This document shows positions 8,460 through 18,543 of a stretch of 44,997 nucleotides of DNA, piece after piece; positions within the stretch are counted from its first letter, which is position 1; each line of letters starts with the position of its first letter. The notes under the pieces are model-generated. The model made no database searches and had not been told where the DNA came from. It worked only from the letters and a program-made list of their open reading frames with translations. Source of the stretch: Pseudomonadota bacterium (GTDB taxonomy: Bacteria > Pseudomonadota > Gammaproteobacteria > Steroidobacterales > Steroidobacteraceae); assembly GCA_947459825.1 (NCBI GenBank), contig CANHFH010000008.1, forward strand, positions 1 through 44,997, read 5' to 3'. Made by a program: the position numbers and the translations under genes.

Positions 8460-9403
8460 ACGCGATGACGGGCGGCGGGACGGCGCTGCTGACCGTCTAT
8501 GCGCGGCTGGTCGGTGTCGCCGCGCTGTGGGGCGGCACGTTCATCGCCGGCCGCATCGCCGCGCCGCAGGTGCCACATTTCACGCTCGCGGCGCTGCGCT
8601 TCTGGGCGGCGGTCGCGGTGCTGCTGCCCTTGCTGCTGATCGCCGAACGCGGCTGGCCGAAGCTGCGCGCGCGCGACTGGGGCTACGCGCTGCTGCTCGC
8701 GCTCATCGGCCTCGTCACCTACAACCTGCTGTTCCTCGGCGCGCTGGAACGCATCGACGCCAGCCGCACCGCGTTGGTGGTGGCGCTGAACCCGATCCTC
8801 ACCGCGGTGGCGATGGCGCTGGTGTTCGGTGAACGGCTCGCACGCCACCGGTGGCTCGGCATCCTTCTCGCGCTCACCGGGGTCTCGGTGGTGCTCGCGC
8901 GCGGCGACCTCACGCTGATTCTGCAGCGCGTCGGCATCGGCGAGACGATGATGCTGGGCGGCGCGGTCTGCTGGGCGGCGTACACCGTGATCAGCCGTTT
9001 CGCGTTCGCAGGCGATGGCGCGCCCTCGGCGCTCGCGATGACCACCGTCACCGCGCTCTGCGGTGCCTGCTTGCTGTCGCTCGGCATGCCGTTCGAGTGG
9101 GCATCATGGCGGGCGGCATCGGTGAGCTGGGACGGCTGGGTCTCGATCGCCTACCTCGGCATCGGCGGCACGGCGCTCGCTTTCGTCTGGTACGCGCAGG
9201 GCCTGCAACGGTTGGGTCCCGCCCGAGCCGCGGTCTTCAACAACCTGGTGCCGGTGTTCGGCGCGACCTTCGGCGCCTTGCTGCTCGGTGAGGCGATCCT
9301 GCCCTCGATGGTGGTCGGTGGACTGATCGCCTTGGCGGGGGTGTCGCTGACCAATTGGTCCGGCCCTGCGCGGGCGCCGACTGCAGGGATACGGCCACCC
9401 TGA
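8456..9403 (+). CDS. DMT-superfamily (EamA) inner-membrane transporter, second copy
   Basis: The protein has 315 residues and ten predicted helices. The first repeat begins VYARLVGVAALWGGTFIAGRIAA and includes the RFWAAVAVLLPLLL region. LFLGALERIDASRTALVVALNPILTAVAMALVFGERL is the classic EamA 'helix 3-5 plus GERL' segment; the second repeat ends FNNLVPVFGATFGALLLGEAI. It is most like YdcZ/RhaT-type exporters of amino acids or metabolites; the substrate is unknown. The start ATGAACGCG overlaps the upstream stop, so the pair is probably co-translated. The pairing could allow two related substrates or, less likely, a heteromer. No terminator is obvious after the stop. Confidence 0.88.
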   Translation: MNAMTGGGTALLTVYARLVGVAALWGGTFIAGRIAAPQVPHFTLAALRFWAAVAVLLPLLLIAERGWPKLRARDWGYALLLALIGLVTYNLLFLGALERIDASRTALVVALNPILTAVAMALVFGERLARHRWLGILLALTGVSVVLARGDLTLILQRVGIGETMMLGGAVCWAAYTVISRFAFAGDGAPSALAMTTVTALCGACLLSLGMPFEWASWRAASVSWDGWVSIAYLGIGGTALAFVWYAQGLQRLGPARAAVFNNLVPVFGATFGALLLGEAILPSMVVGGLIALAGVSLTNWSGPARAPTAGIRPP

Positions 9404-9605
9404 TGTCGGCTCCCTACCGAAAATCAGGCACTTGCACACAGAGGCGAAGAAACCGTGTCACCTTCCGGTCATAAACTCGCCCTTTTGGGCGTTCGCGGAC
9501 GCGCAAGGCTTTGTTTTTAAAAGAAACTTGATGGTACTGGCTATTATTTGACCAAGCCAACGAGAATCTGCTGAAAATGCCGCGTTTTTCCTCTTGTCAT
9601 CGGCA

Positions 9606-9640
9606 CTGTCCACAGCGTTATCCACATCCTCTGTGGACAA
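9606..9640. promoter_or_regulatory. Cluster of three DnaA-box-like 9-mers upstream of priA
   Basis: The 247-base region 9404-9650 is clearly AT-richer than its surroundings (for example the TTTGTTTTTAAAAG and CTATTATTTG stretches). At its priA end it holds CTGTCCACA (9606-9614), TTATCCACA (9618-9626, a perfect match to TTATNCACA) and TGTGGACAA (9632-9640, reverse of TTGTCCACA). The last ends 10 bases before the priA ATG. They may be DnaA-controlled promoter sites or part of an origin-like region. Confidence 0.6.
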
Positions 9641-9650
9641 GATCCGGACC

Positions 9651-11915
<2,265 letters not shown>

Positions 11916-11925
11916 AATCGCGCCC

Positions 11926-13704
11926 GTGAAAGAAGAACTCCAGGACCTGCTGCTCGCCGCGGTACGCAGCCTCGAAGGCAGCGTGCTGCCCACCCCCGTC
12001 GACCCCGCGGTCGTGACCGTGGAGCGCGCGCGCGATGCGCAGCATGGCGACTTCGCCTCCAATGTGGCGATGCGCCTCGCCAAGGGCGCGGGCACCAACC
12101 CGCGTGCGCTCGCCGAACGCATCATCGCGGCGCTGCCGACGAACGCGCTCATCACCCGCACCGAGGTCGCCGGCGCCGGGTTCATCAACTTCACCCTCGC
12201 GCGCGACCTCTACGCGCGCGAGATCGTGCGCGTGCACGATCTGGGCGACGCCTACGGCCGTCATGTCCCCGCGATGCCGCGCAAGGTGTTGCTCGAGTTC
12301 GTGTCGGCCAACCCGACCGGCCCGATGCATGTCGGCCATGGCCGCCAAGCCGCCTTCGGCGATGCGCTCGGTCGTCTGCTCGCCGCGGCGGGCGATGCCG
12401 TCACGCGCGAGTACTACATCAACGACGCCGGCCGCCAGACCGAGATCCTCGCGGTGTCGGTGTGGCTGCGGTATCTGGAGCGCTGCGGCGAACAGCTCCC
12501 CTTCCCGTCCAACGGCTACCGCGGCGATTACCTGCGGCCGCTCGGTGATGCGCTGCATGCGCGCGCGGGCGACACGCTGCGCCATCCGGCCGCCACGGTG
12601 ATGGCCGCCCTGCCGGCCGACGCGGGCGTCGCCGGCGGCGACAAGGAAGCGCACATCGACGCGCTCATCGCCCGCTGCCGTACGCTCATCGGCGAGGCCG
12701 CCTGGCAGGACCTGCTGCGCGACAGCATCGCCGCGATGATGGACGGCATCCGCGACGACCTCGAGGGCTTCGGCGTGCGCTTCGACCACTGGGTCTCCGA
12801 GCGCGCCTTCGCCGAGAGCGGCGCCATCGACCGCGCGCTCGGCCGGCTGCGCGAGCGCGATCTCCTCTACATGAAGGACGGCGCCGAGTGGTTCCGTGCC
12901 ACGCAGTTCGGCGACGACGAGGACCGCGTCGTGGTGCGCGACAACGGCGTGAAGACCTACTTCGCCTCCGACATCGCCTACCACCTCGACAAGCGCGAGC
13001 GCGGCTACGACCAGCTCATCGATGTGCTGGGCGCCGACCACCACGGCTATGTGACGCGCGTCCGCGGCGGCCTGCAGGCGTTCGGCCACCCCGGGGACTG
13101 CCTCGAGGCGCCGCTGATCCAGCTGGTCGCGCTCTACCGCAACGGCGAGAAGGTCTCGATGGGCAAGCGCGAGGCGAACTTCGTCACGCTGCGCCAGCTG
13201 CGCGAAGAGGTCGGCAACGACGCCTGCCGCATCTTCTTCCTGATGCGCAGCAACGACCAGTCGCTCGATTTCGACCTCGAGCTCGCCAAGTCCAAGAGCA
13301 ACGAGAACCCGGTGTTCTACGTGCAGTACGCGCACGCGCGCGTGGCGAGCGTCATGAAGGAGCTCGCGGCCCGCGGCTTCGGCTGGGACGCGGCGCGGGC
13401 GCGCGCCACGGTGCTGGCGCGCGGCGCGGAGCTGCTGTCCGGTCCGCACGCCGAGGCGATGCTCGCCGCGCTGTCGCGCTACCCGGAGGTGGTACGGCAG
13501 GCCGCGGCGCAGCGCGCGCCGCACGCCATGGTGCATTACCTGCGCGAGCTCGCCACCACGCTGCACGCCTTCTACAACGCCGAGCGCGTGCTGGTGCCCG
13601 ACGAGGCGCTGCGCGAGGCGCGCATCTACGCGCTGCTCGCGGTGCAGCAGGCGCTGCGCAACGGGCTCGACATCCTCGGCGCCTCGGCGCCCGAGTCGAT
13701 GTGA
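11926..13704 (+). CDS. argS: Arginyl-tRNA synthetase
   Basis: ArgS (592 residues) charges tRNA-Arg in the cytosol. The class I signatures are FVSANPTGPMHVGHGR (HIGH motif HVGH at about 135-138) and EKVSMGKREANFVTLRQL (the KMSKS-equivalent loop at about 407). The N-terminal additional domain (ERARDAQHGDFASNVAMRLAK) and the C-terminal anticodon-binding helices (AHARVASVMKELA onward) are complete. The start is GTG at 11926; frames further upstream are priA shadow. TAGAAT at 11913-11918 ends 7 bases before the GTG and there is no ribosome-binding site, suggesting a leaderless transcript besides read-through from priA. The gene order priA-argS-SPOR is common in gammaproteobacteria. Confidence 0.96.
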   Translation: MKEELQDLLLAAVRSLEGSVLPTPVDPAVVTVERARDAQHGDFASNVAMRLAKGAGTNPRALAERIIAALPTNALITRTEVAGAGFINFTLARDLYAREIVRVHDLGDAYGRHVPAMPRKVLLEFVSANPTGPMHVGHGRQAAFGDALGRLLAAAGDAVTREYYINDAGRQTEILAVSVWLRYLERCGEQLPFPSNGYRGDYLRPLGDALHARAGDTLRHPAATVMAALPADAGVAGGDKEAHIDALIARCRTLIGEAAWQDLLRDSIAAMMDGIRDDLEGFGVRFDHWVSERAFAESGAIDRALGRLRERDLLYMKDGAEWFRATQFGDDEDRVVVRDNGVKTYFASDIAYHLDKRERGYDQLIDVLGADHHGYVTRVRGGLQAFGHPGDCLEAPLIQLVALYRNGEKVSMGKREANFVTLRQLREEVGNDACRIFFLMRSNDQSLDFDLELAKSKSNENPVFYVQYAHARVASVMKELAARGFGWDAARARATVLARGAELLSGPHAEAMLAALSRYPEVVRQAAAQRAPHAMVHYLRELATTLHAFYNAERVLVPDEALREARIYALLAVQQALRNGLDILGASAPESM

Positions 13705-13711
13705 GGTCGCC

Positions 13712-14311
13712 GTGAAGTCGCCTATCGGTCGCGACTTCAAGCACGGCGCGTCGGGCGGCGGCGCGGGCTGGCGCGGCTCGCGCGATGTGCGCAACGCCTT
13801 CTCGGCCGGGCTCGCGATCGGTCTTGTCGTCGCGGGTGGCGTGTTCGTCTGGGCGCAGTCGGAGCTGCGGCGCATGGCGGCCGCCGAGCCGGTCCGACCG
13901 GTCGCGAGAGCGCAGGCGGCGCCGGGTGCGGGCAGTCCGGGCGCTTCCGCGGCGGAGTCCGCCGAGGCGGACGCGCAGTTCGATTTCTATGACCGCCTCA
14001 AGAACCAGCAGGTGGTGATCCCGGAACAGGAGAAGGACGCCCGCCCCGATCTGCCGACCTCGCTCATCGACCGGCCCGGCATCTATGTGCTGCAGCCCGG
14101 CGCGTATCGCGACGCGGCGGAGGCGGAGAAGCTGCGCGCGCGGCTGTCGCGGCTCGGCGTCGAGGCGACCATCCAACGCGTGGCGATCGACGCCGATGTG
14201 TTCCACCGCGTGCGCATCGGTCCCTACGAGGATCTCGGCCAGCTGAACGCCGTGCGCGCCAAGCTGCGCGCCGCAGACATCGACCCGCAGGTGATGCGCA
14301 TCGGCGACTGA
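13712..14311 (+). CDS. SPOR-domain cell-division-associated membrane protein
   Basis: The protein has 199 residues, with a GTG start 7 bases after argS. It has a short cytoplasmic Gly-rich N-terminus, one transmembrane helix (about 29-48, AFSAGLAIGLVVAGGVFVWA), an Ala/Pro-rich periplasmic linker, and a C-terminal SPOR domain (about 122-197). The domain reads PGIYVLQPGAYRDAAEAEKLRARL...FHRVRIGPYEDLGQLNAVRAKL, which binds denuded septal peptidoglycan glycans. The topology matches FtsN-like proteins, including the one usually found after argS in pseudomonads and xanthomonads. FDFYDRLKNQQVVIP in the linker matches the FYxxL element common in these proteins. In relatives hslVU follows; here the next genes are on the other strand. 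Confidence 0.88.
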   Translation: MKSPIGRDFKHGASGGGAGWRGSRDVRNAFSAGLAIGLVVAGGVFVWAQSELRRMAAAEPVRPVARAQAAPGAGSPGASAAESAEADAQFDFYDRLKNQQVVIPEQEKDARPDLPTSLIDRPGIYVLQPGAYRDAAEAEKLRARLSRLGVEATIQRVAIDADVFHRVRIGPYEDLGQLNAVRAKLRAADIDPQVMRIGD

Positions 14312-14349
14312 GCGCGGCGATGCTGGGCGCTCCGAGGGGCGCGCCGCGC
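14312..14349. terminator. GC-rich nested hairpin between convergent genes
   Basis: An outer 8-bp stem GCGCGGCG/CGCCGCGC (14312-14319 with 14342-14349) encloses an inner arm pair GCGCTCC/GGGGCGC with one G-U pair. It starts directly at the SPOR stop and ends 6 bases before the stop of the opposing ntrX-like gene. There is no T-tract on either strand, so termination is plausible but not certain. Confidence 0.4.
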
Positions 14350-14354
14350 GGACC

Positions 14355-15728
14355 TCAGCCCTCGGCGTCGTCCGGGATGGCGCGGAAGTCGATCCCCAGC
14401 GAGCGCAGCTTGCGGTAGAGGTGCGTACGCTCCATGCCGACCCGCTTGGCGAGCTGCCCCACCTTGCCTTGGCAGAGCAGCAGCTGCTGCTGCAGATAGG
14501 CGCGCTCGAAGTGCTCGCGCGCCTCGCGCAGACCGAGCGACAGCAGGTCCTGCTTGACCAAGGTCTCGCTCGGCGGCACGGCCGCGGCGAGTTCGCGCTC
14601 GATCTCCTCCAGCGAGATCTCCTCCGCGCCGCCGCGCTCCAAGAGGCGGCGCACCATGGCGCGCAGCTCCTGCACGTTGCCCGGCCAGGGGTAGTTGCGC
14701 AGGCGGTTCTGCGCCGGCACGCCGAAGCGGCGGAACGGCAGCCGCTCGCCGTCGACGAAGCGGTCGACCGAGTGCCGCAGCAGATCGGGGACATCCTCGG
14801 CGTAGTCGCGCAGCGGCGGCACCCGCAGCACGGTGGCGGACAGGCGGGCGAGCAGATCGCGGCGCACCGTCGGCGTCGCGCCGGCCGCTGGGGGCTGCTC
14901 CACCGCGGGCTGCGCCGCGGCCACCAGACGCGCGCGCATCGGCCGCGGCTGCGTCCCGCCGATGGGCATCCAGCCCCCGCTCTCGAGAACGCCGAGCAGC
15001 AACCGCTGCGCCGCCGGAGGCAGATCGCCGAGCTCGCTGATGAACAGCGTGCCGTCACCGGCCTGCTCGAGCAGGCCCGGCGCACCGCCCGGCGCGCCGA
15101 ACAGCATGGACTCGGCGTCGGCCTCGCGCAGCGCGCTCGCCACCACATGCATGAACGGACGCCCGGCGCGCGGCCCCTGCTCGTGCAGGAACCTCGCGAA
15201 CGCTTCGCGTCCGGTCCCGTGTTCGCCGACGAGCAGCACCGGCGCATCGCCGCCCGCCGCCCGCGCGAGGTCGGCGCGCAGCTGCTGCATGGCGCGGCTC
15301 TTGCCGACCGGCGCCGACACGGCGACGGAGAGCTGCCGCGTCGCCGCCTGCCGCTTGCGTCCGCCGTCGAGCGCGCGCTCGACGGTGCGCAGCAGCTTGG
15401 CGATGGACAACGGCTTCTCGACGAAATCGACGGCGCCGAGCCGCGTCGCCTCGACCGCGGTCTCGACCGTGCCGTGGCCCGACATCATCACCACCGGACA
15501 GCCGTCGGCGACGCTCGCCTGCCACTCGCGCAGCAGCGTGATGCCATCGGTGCCCGGCATCCATATGTCGAGCAGCACGAGGTCGGGCTGGTGCCGGTCA
15601 CGCGACGTGCGCGCTTGCGCGGCGTCGCCGGCGACCTCCACCTCGTAGCCTTCCTCGCTCAAGATATCTTTCACGAGGCCGCGGATGTCGGCCTCGTCGT
15701 CGACCACCAGAATGCGTGCCGAAGTCAT
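14355..15728 (-). CDS. NtrX-like response regulator with degenerate AAA+ domain
   Basis: The protein has 457 residues in three parts. The receiver domain (1-122) is intact: acidic pair near 10-11, phospho-acceptor Asp54 (LLDIWMPGTDG) and Lys105. The central domain has the sigma-54-activator fold but key elements are changed: Walker A GEHGTGRE (Arg174 where Lys is expected), GAPGGAPG (211-218) where the GHEKGAFTGA loop should be, and Walker B LFISELGD (Ser231 replacing Asp). The C-terminal Fis-type helix-turn-helix VGQLAKRVGMERTHLYRKLRSLGI is intact. It is therefore expected to bind DNA under phosphorylation control but not to drive sigma-54 by ATP hydrolysis. ATG overlaps the stop of the kinase gene (ATGA), so the two form a pair. 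Confidence 0.88.
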   Translation of the reverse strand: MTSARILVVDDEADIRGLVKDILSEEGYEVEVAGDAAQARTSRDRHQPDLVLLDIWMPGTDGITLLREWQASVADGCPVVMMSGHGTVETAVEATRLGAVDFVEKPLSIAKLLRTVERALDGGRKRQAATRQLSVAVSAPVGKSRAMQQLRADLARAAGGDAPVLLVGEHGTGREAFARFLHEQGPRAGRPFMHVVASALREADAESMLFGAPGGAPGLLEQAGDGTLFISELGDLPPAAQRLLLGVLESGGWMPIGGTQPRPMRARLVAAAQPAVEQPPAAGATPTVRRDLLARLSATVLRVPPLRDYAEDVPDLLRHSVDRFVDGERLPFRRFGVPAQNRLRNYPWPGNVQELRAMVRRLLERGGAEEISLEEIERELAAAVPPSETLVKQDLLSLGLREAREHFERAYLQQQLLLCQGKVGQLAKRVGMERTHLYRKLRSLGIDFRAIPDDAEG

Positions 15729-17938
15729 GCCCGCTCCCTCCGCAACTCGGACCGCCGCTCGCGCAAGGCCTGCTCCCTCGCCCCCTCACGCAGCGGCAAC
15801 ATAACACGGACCCGTGCGCCGCCCTCGGGGCGGTTCTCCGCCTCGATACGCCCACCGTGGTCCTCGACTATCTTTTTGACAATAGCCAACCCCAGACCGG
15901 TGCCCCGCGGCTTGCTGGTGACATACGGGTCGAACACCCGTCCCAGCATCTCCGGCTGGAAGCCCGGGCCGTTGTCCGTGACCGTCACCACCACGACGGG
16001 TGCGCCGCGCTCCTCGACCAAGCGCGTCTGCAACCGGATGCTGGCGGGGCGTACCCCCTCCAGCGCCTCGAGGGCGTTCGTCAGGAGATTGTTGAGCACC
16101 TGACGGACCCGGCCGCGGTCGGCCTCGATGCGCTCGATCGCCGGGTCCAGCTCGACGACGATCGGGATCGCCGCCTCCTGCGCCCGGTACAGGTCGGCCA
16201 CCTCCGTCACGAGCCCGTTGAGGTCGAACGGCGCGACGCGCACCGCCGGCGCGCGGGCGTACTCGCTGAAGTCGTTGACCATCTGCTTCATCGACTCGAC
16301 CTGCTGCACGATGGTGTGCGTCGAGCGCTCCACCATCTCCGCGTCCTGCCCGGTGAGCCCGGGCAGCAGCCGCAGCCGCATTCGTTCGGCGGACAGCTGG
16401 ATCGGCGTGAGCGGGTTGCGGATCTCGTGGGCGAGGCGGCGCGCGACCTCGCCCCAGGCGGCGTCGCGCTGCGCCTGCAGCAGATGCGTGACATCCTCGA
16501 GCACCACCACGAAGCCGGGCTCGCCGCCCTGCGGCAGCGGCACGCAGGCGCAGGCGAGCACGCGCGCCGGCGCGGTGCCGTCGGCCGCGAGCTCCAGCTG
16601 CTCGCGCCATTCCTCGCGCCCCGCATCCAGCCGCTCGCGCAGCGCGGCCACGAACTGCCGAAGGCGCGGATCCGCGCTCTCGATGGCGTCGAGCGGCTGG
16701 CCCTCGCGACCGGCGAAATCGACGCCGAGGATGTGTCCGGCGGCCGCGTTCGCGAGCCGCAGCAAGAGCGCACGGTCGACCGCCAGCACGCCCGAGGACA
16801 GCCGCGCGAGGATCAGCGCGAGGCGCTCGCGCTCGCGCTCCACGGCGAGACGGCTCGCCGCGTTCTCCTCGCGCGCGCGCCGCAGCCCGAAGGTCATGTC
16901 GTTGAAGGATTCGACGAGCGAACCCATCTCGTCGTCGGAGCTCGGCGGCACCCGCGTCTCGAGGTCGCCGCGCGCCACCGCGCGGGTGCCCGCCATCAGG
17001 TCCTGCACCGGCTTGAACAGCACCTCCGCCGAGAAGATCGCACCGTAGATGGCGCCGAGCAGCGTCACCAGCAGTACGAGCGTGAGCGTGACGCTGAAGC
17101 TGTACTTGAGCGGCTCGCGCAGGGCCTCCACATCGGCGTAGGTCGAGCGCGAGCGGTCGACGGCCTCGGTCAACTCCGCGAACCGGCTAGGCGGATCGTA
17201 GGTGGCGACCACGAAGCGCGCATCCTGCGGCCCGAGCATCCCGCCGGGCACCGGTGCAGCCGCGCGGATGAGGTAGTTGGAACCGGCGAGCGGCTCGAAG
17301 CTCACATAGGTGGCGCCGTCGGCGATCCGGCGCACGAGCTCGGCTGGCGGACGGGGCGGCAAAGCATCGGATACGGAGCGGCTCGCGACACCGAGGATGC
17401 GCGCGTGCTCGCCGTAGATGACGATCTCGTTGGCGCCGCTGGCCGCCAACTCGCGGTCGAGCTCGACCAGCATCTGGCTCGAGGGCAGCCCGGCGAGGCG
17501 CTCGGCGAAGCGCTCGGCGATCTCACCGTGCTCGCGCAGCAGCAGGTCGCGCACCGAACGCGACAGCGACGCCGAGTCGTTGAGACCCTGCTTCACCTCG
17601 TCGCGGAACCAGCTGTCGATGCCGCGGTTGAGGAAGCCGAGCGAGAACAGGTACACGGTGACGAGCGGCAGCGCCACCAGCGCGCCGAACACGGCAGCGG
17701 TGCGCGCCGTGAGGCGGGATCCCGGGTCGCCGCGCCGCCGCGCCGCGACCAACTGCACCACCTTGCGCGCGATCAGCACGGAGAGCACCAGCACCGCGAC
17801 CGCGCTCGCCAGCAGCACGACGGGCTGCAGGCGTTGGAACTGCGCGGAGTTCTCCACCGACAACGACAACGCCACCAATGCGCCGACCGCCACCAGCGCC
17901 GCGAGCGCCAGCAGCGCGATCGTGCGCGCGCGTTTCAC
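15725..17938 (-). CDS. NtrY-like membrane sensor histidine kinase
   Basis: The kinase has 737 residues. The N-terminal membrane part has hydrophobic helices at about 5-25, 36-55 and 73-95, a periplasmic segment of about 170 residues, and another helix (SVTLTLVLLVTLLGAIYGAIF). These are followed by a HAMP domain (PVQDLMAGTRAVARGDLETRV), a PAS-like region, and the kinase core. The H-box RRLAHEIRNPLTPIQLSAERM places the phosphorylated His at 504. N box NNLLTNALEAL, G1 TDNGPGF and G2 RGTGLGLAIVKKI are all intact. The start is GTG, overlapping the DUF4390 stop (GTGA); the upstream reading frame is a shadow of DUF4390. This gene set (rsmB, DUF4390, ntrY-like, ntrX-like) is familiar from xanthomonads, where the signal is not well defined. 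Confidence 0.92.
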   Translation of the reverse strand: MKRARTIALLALAALVAVGALVALSLSVENSAQFQRLQPVVLLASAVAVLVLSVLIARKVVQLVAARRRGDPGSRLTARTAAVFGALVALPLVTVYLFSLGFLNRGIDSWFRDEVKQGLNDSASLSRSVRDLLLREHGEIAERFAERLAGLPSSQMLVELDRELAASGANEIVIYGEHARILGVASRSVSDALPPRPPAELVRRIADGATYVSFEPLAGSNYLIRAAAPVPGGMLGPQDARFVVATYDPPSRFAELTEAVDRSRSTYADVEALREPLKYSFSVTLTLVLLVTLLGAIYGAIFSAEVLFKPVQDLMAGTRAVARGDLETRVPPSSDDEMGSLVESFNDMTFGLRRAREENAASRLAVERERERLALILARLSSGVLAVDRALLLRLANAAAGHILGVDFAGREGQPLDAIESADPRLRQFVAALRERLDAGREEWREQLELAADGTAPARVLACACVPLPQGGEPGFVVVLEDVTHLLQAQRDAAWGEVARRLAHEIRNPLTPIQLSAERMRLRLLPGLTGQDAEMVERSTHTIVQQVESMKQMVNDFSEYARAPAVRVAPFDLNGLVTEVADLYRAQEAAIPIVVELDPAIERIEADRGRVRQVLNNLLTNALEALEGVRPASIRLQTRLVEERGAPVVVVTVTDNGPGFQPEMLGRVFDPYVTSKPRGTGLGLAIVKKIVEDHGGRIEAENRPEGGARVRVMLPLREGAREQALRERRSELRRERA

Positions 17939-18543
17939 CGCGGCAGGGACCACGAGTACCACTCCCCTTCGAGCTGCCAGTCGTCGGACCAGAACATCAG
18001 CACGCGCAGGGCGTCGGTGAGACGGCCGCGGCGCACGGTGGCGCGCAGGTTGACGAAGCACTCGCCGGGAGGCACCTGCGCCGCCACCAGCACCGGCCAG
18101 GCCTGCACCTTGCCGAGATCCGCCAGCGCCTCGTCCAGGGTCGCGAACGAACGCTCGGCCTCGGGTCGCAGGTCACGCACCACATAGCGCTCGCTCACCG
18201 AGTGGTAGCTGAGCTCGCGCCGCAGCCCGACAGCGATGATCTGCGCGTCGACCCACCATCGACGCTCGCGCGTGACGGCGAGCTCCAGATCGTAGGTGAG
18301 CGTCACGCCGTCGCGCAGCGCAGCGGCGGTCCCCTCGGTGGTCGGGTAGAGGATGTCGGCGTTGAGCTGGTAGACGCCGCCGACCAGCGACACGAAAGCG
18401 GAGCGCACCTCCGGCACCCCGGCCAAGGCTTCGGCACGGGCGGGCGGAGCGAGCGTGACGACGAGGACCGCGGCGCACCACGCCGCGACCGCCGTGCGCA
18501 GTCCGGCGAGCCACCGGTGTCCACGCTTGTCCAAAGATCTCAT
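17935..18543 (-). CDS. DUF4390 periplasmic protein
   Basis: The protein has 202 residues. An N-terminal signal sequence (AAWCAAVLVVTLAPPARAEA) precedes a soluble region with the DUF4390 pattern: VYQLNADILYPTTEGTAAALRDGVTLTYDLELAV, followed by RRWWVDAQI, RELSYHSVSERYVVRDL and a Trp-rich end. The function is unknown. Its fixed position between rsmB and the sensor kinase suggests that it works with the kinase, perhaps as a periplasmic partner; that is inference. The ATG at 18543 overlaps the rsmB TGA and has GGAG close upstream; the alternative ATG at 18567 lies inside rsmB. The stop overlaps the kinase GTG. Confidence 0.85.
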   Translation of the reverse strand: MRSLDKRGHRWLAGLRTAVAAWCAAVLVVTLAPPARAEALAGVPEVRSAFVSLVGGVYQLNADILYPTTEGTAAALRDGVTLTYDLELAVTRERRWWVDAQIIAVGLRRELSYHSVSERYVVRDLRPEAERSFATLDEALADLGKVQAWPVLVAAQVPPGECFVNLRATVRRGRLTDALRVLMFWSDDWQLEGEWYSWSLPR

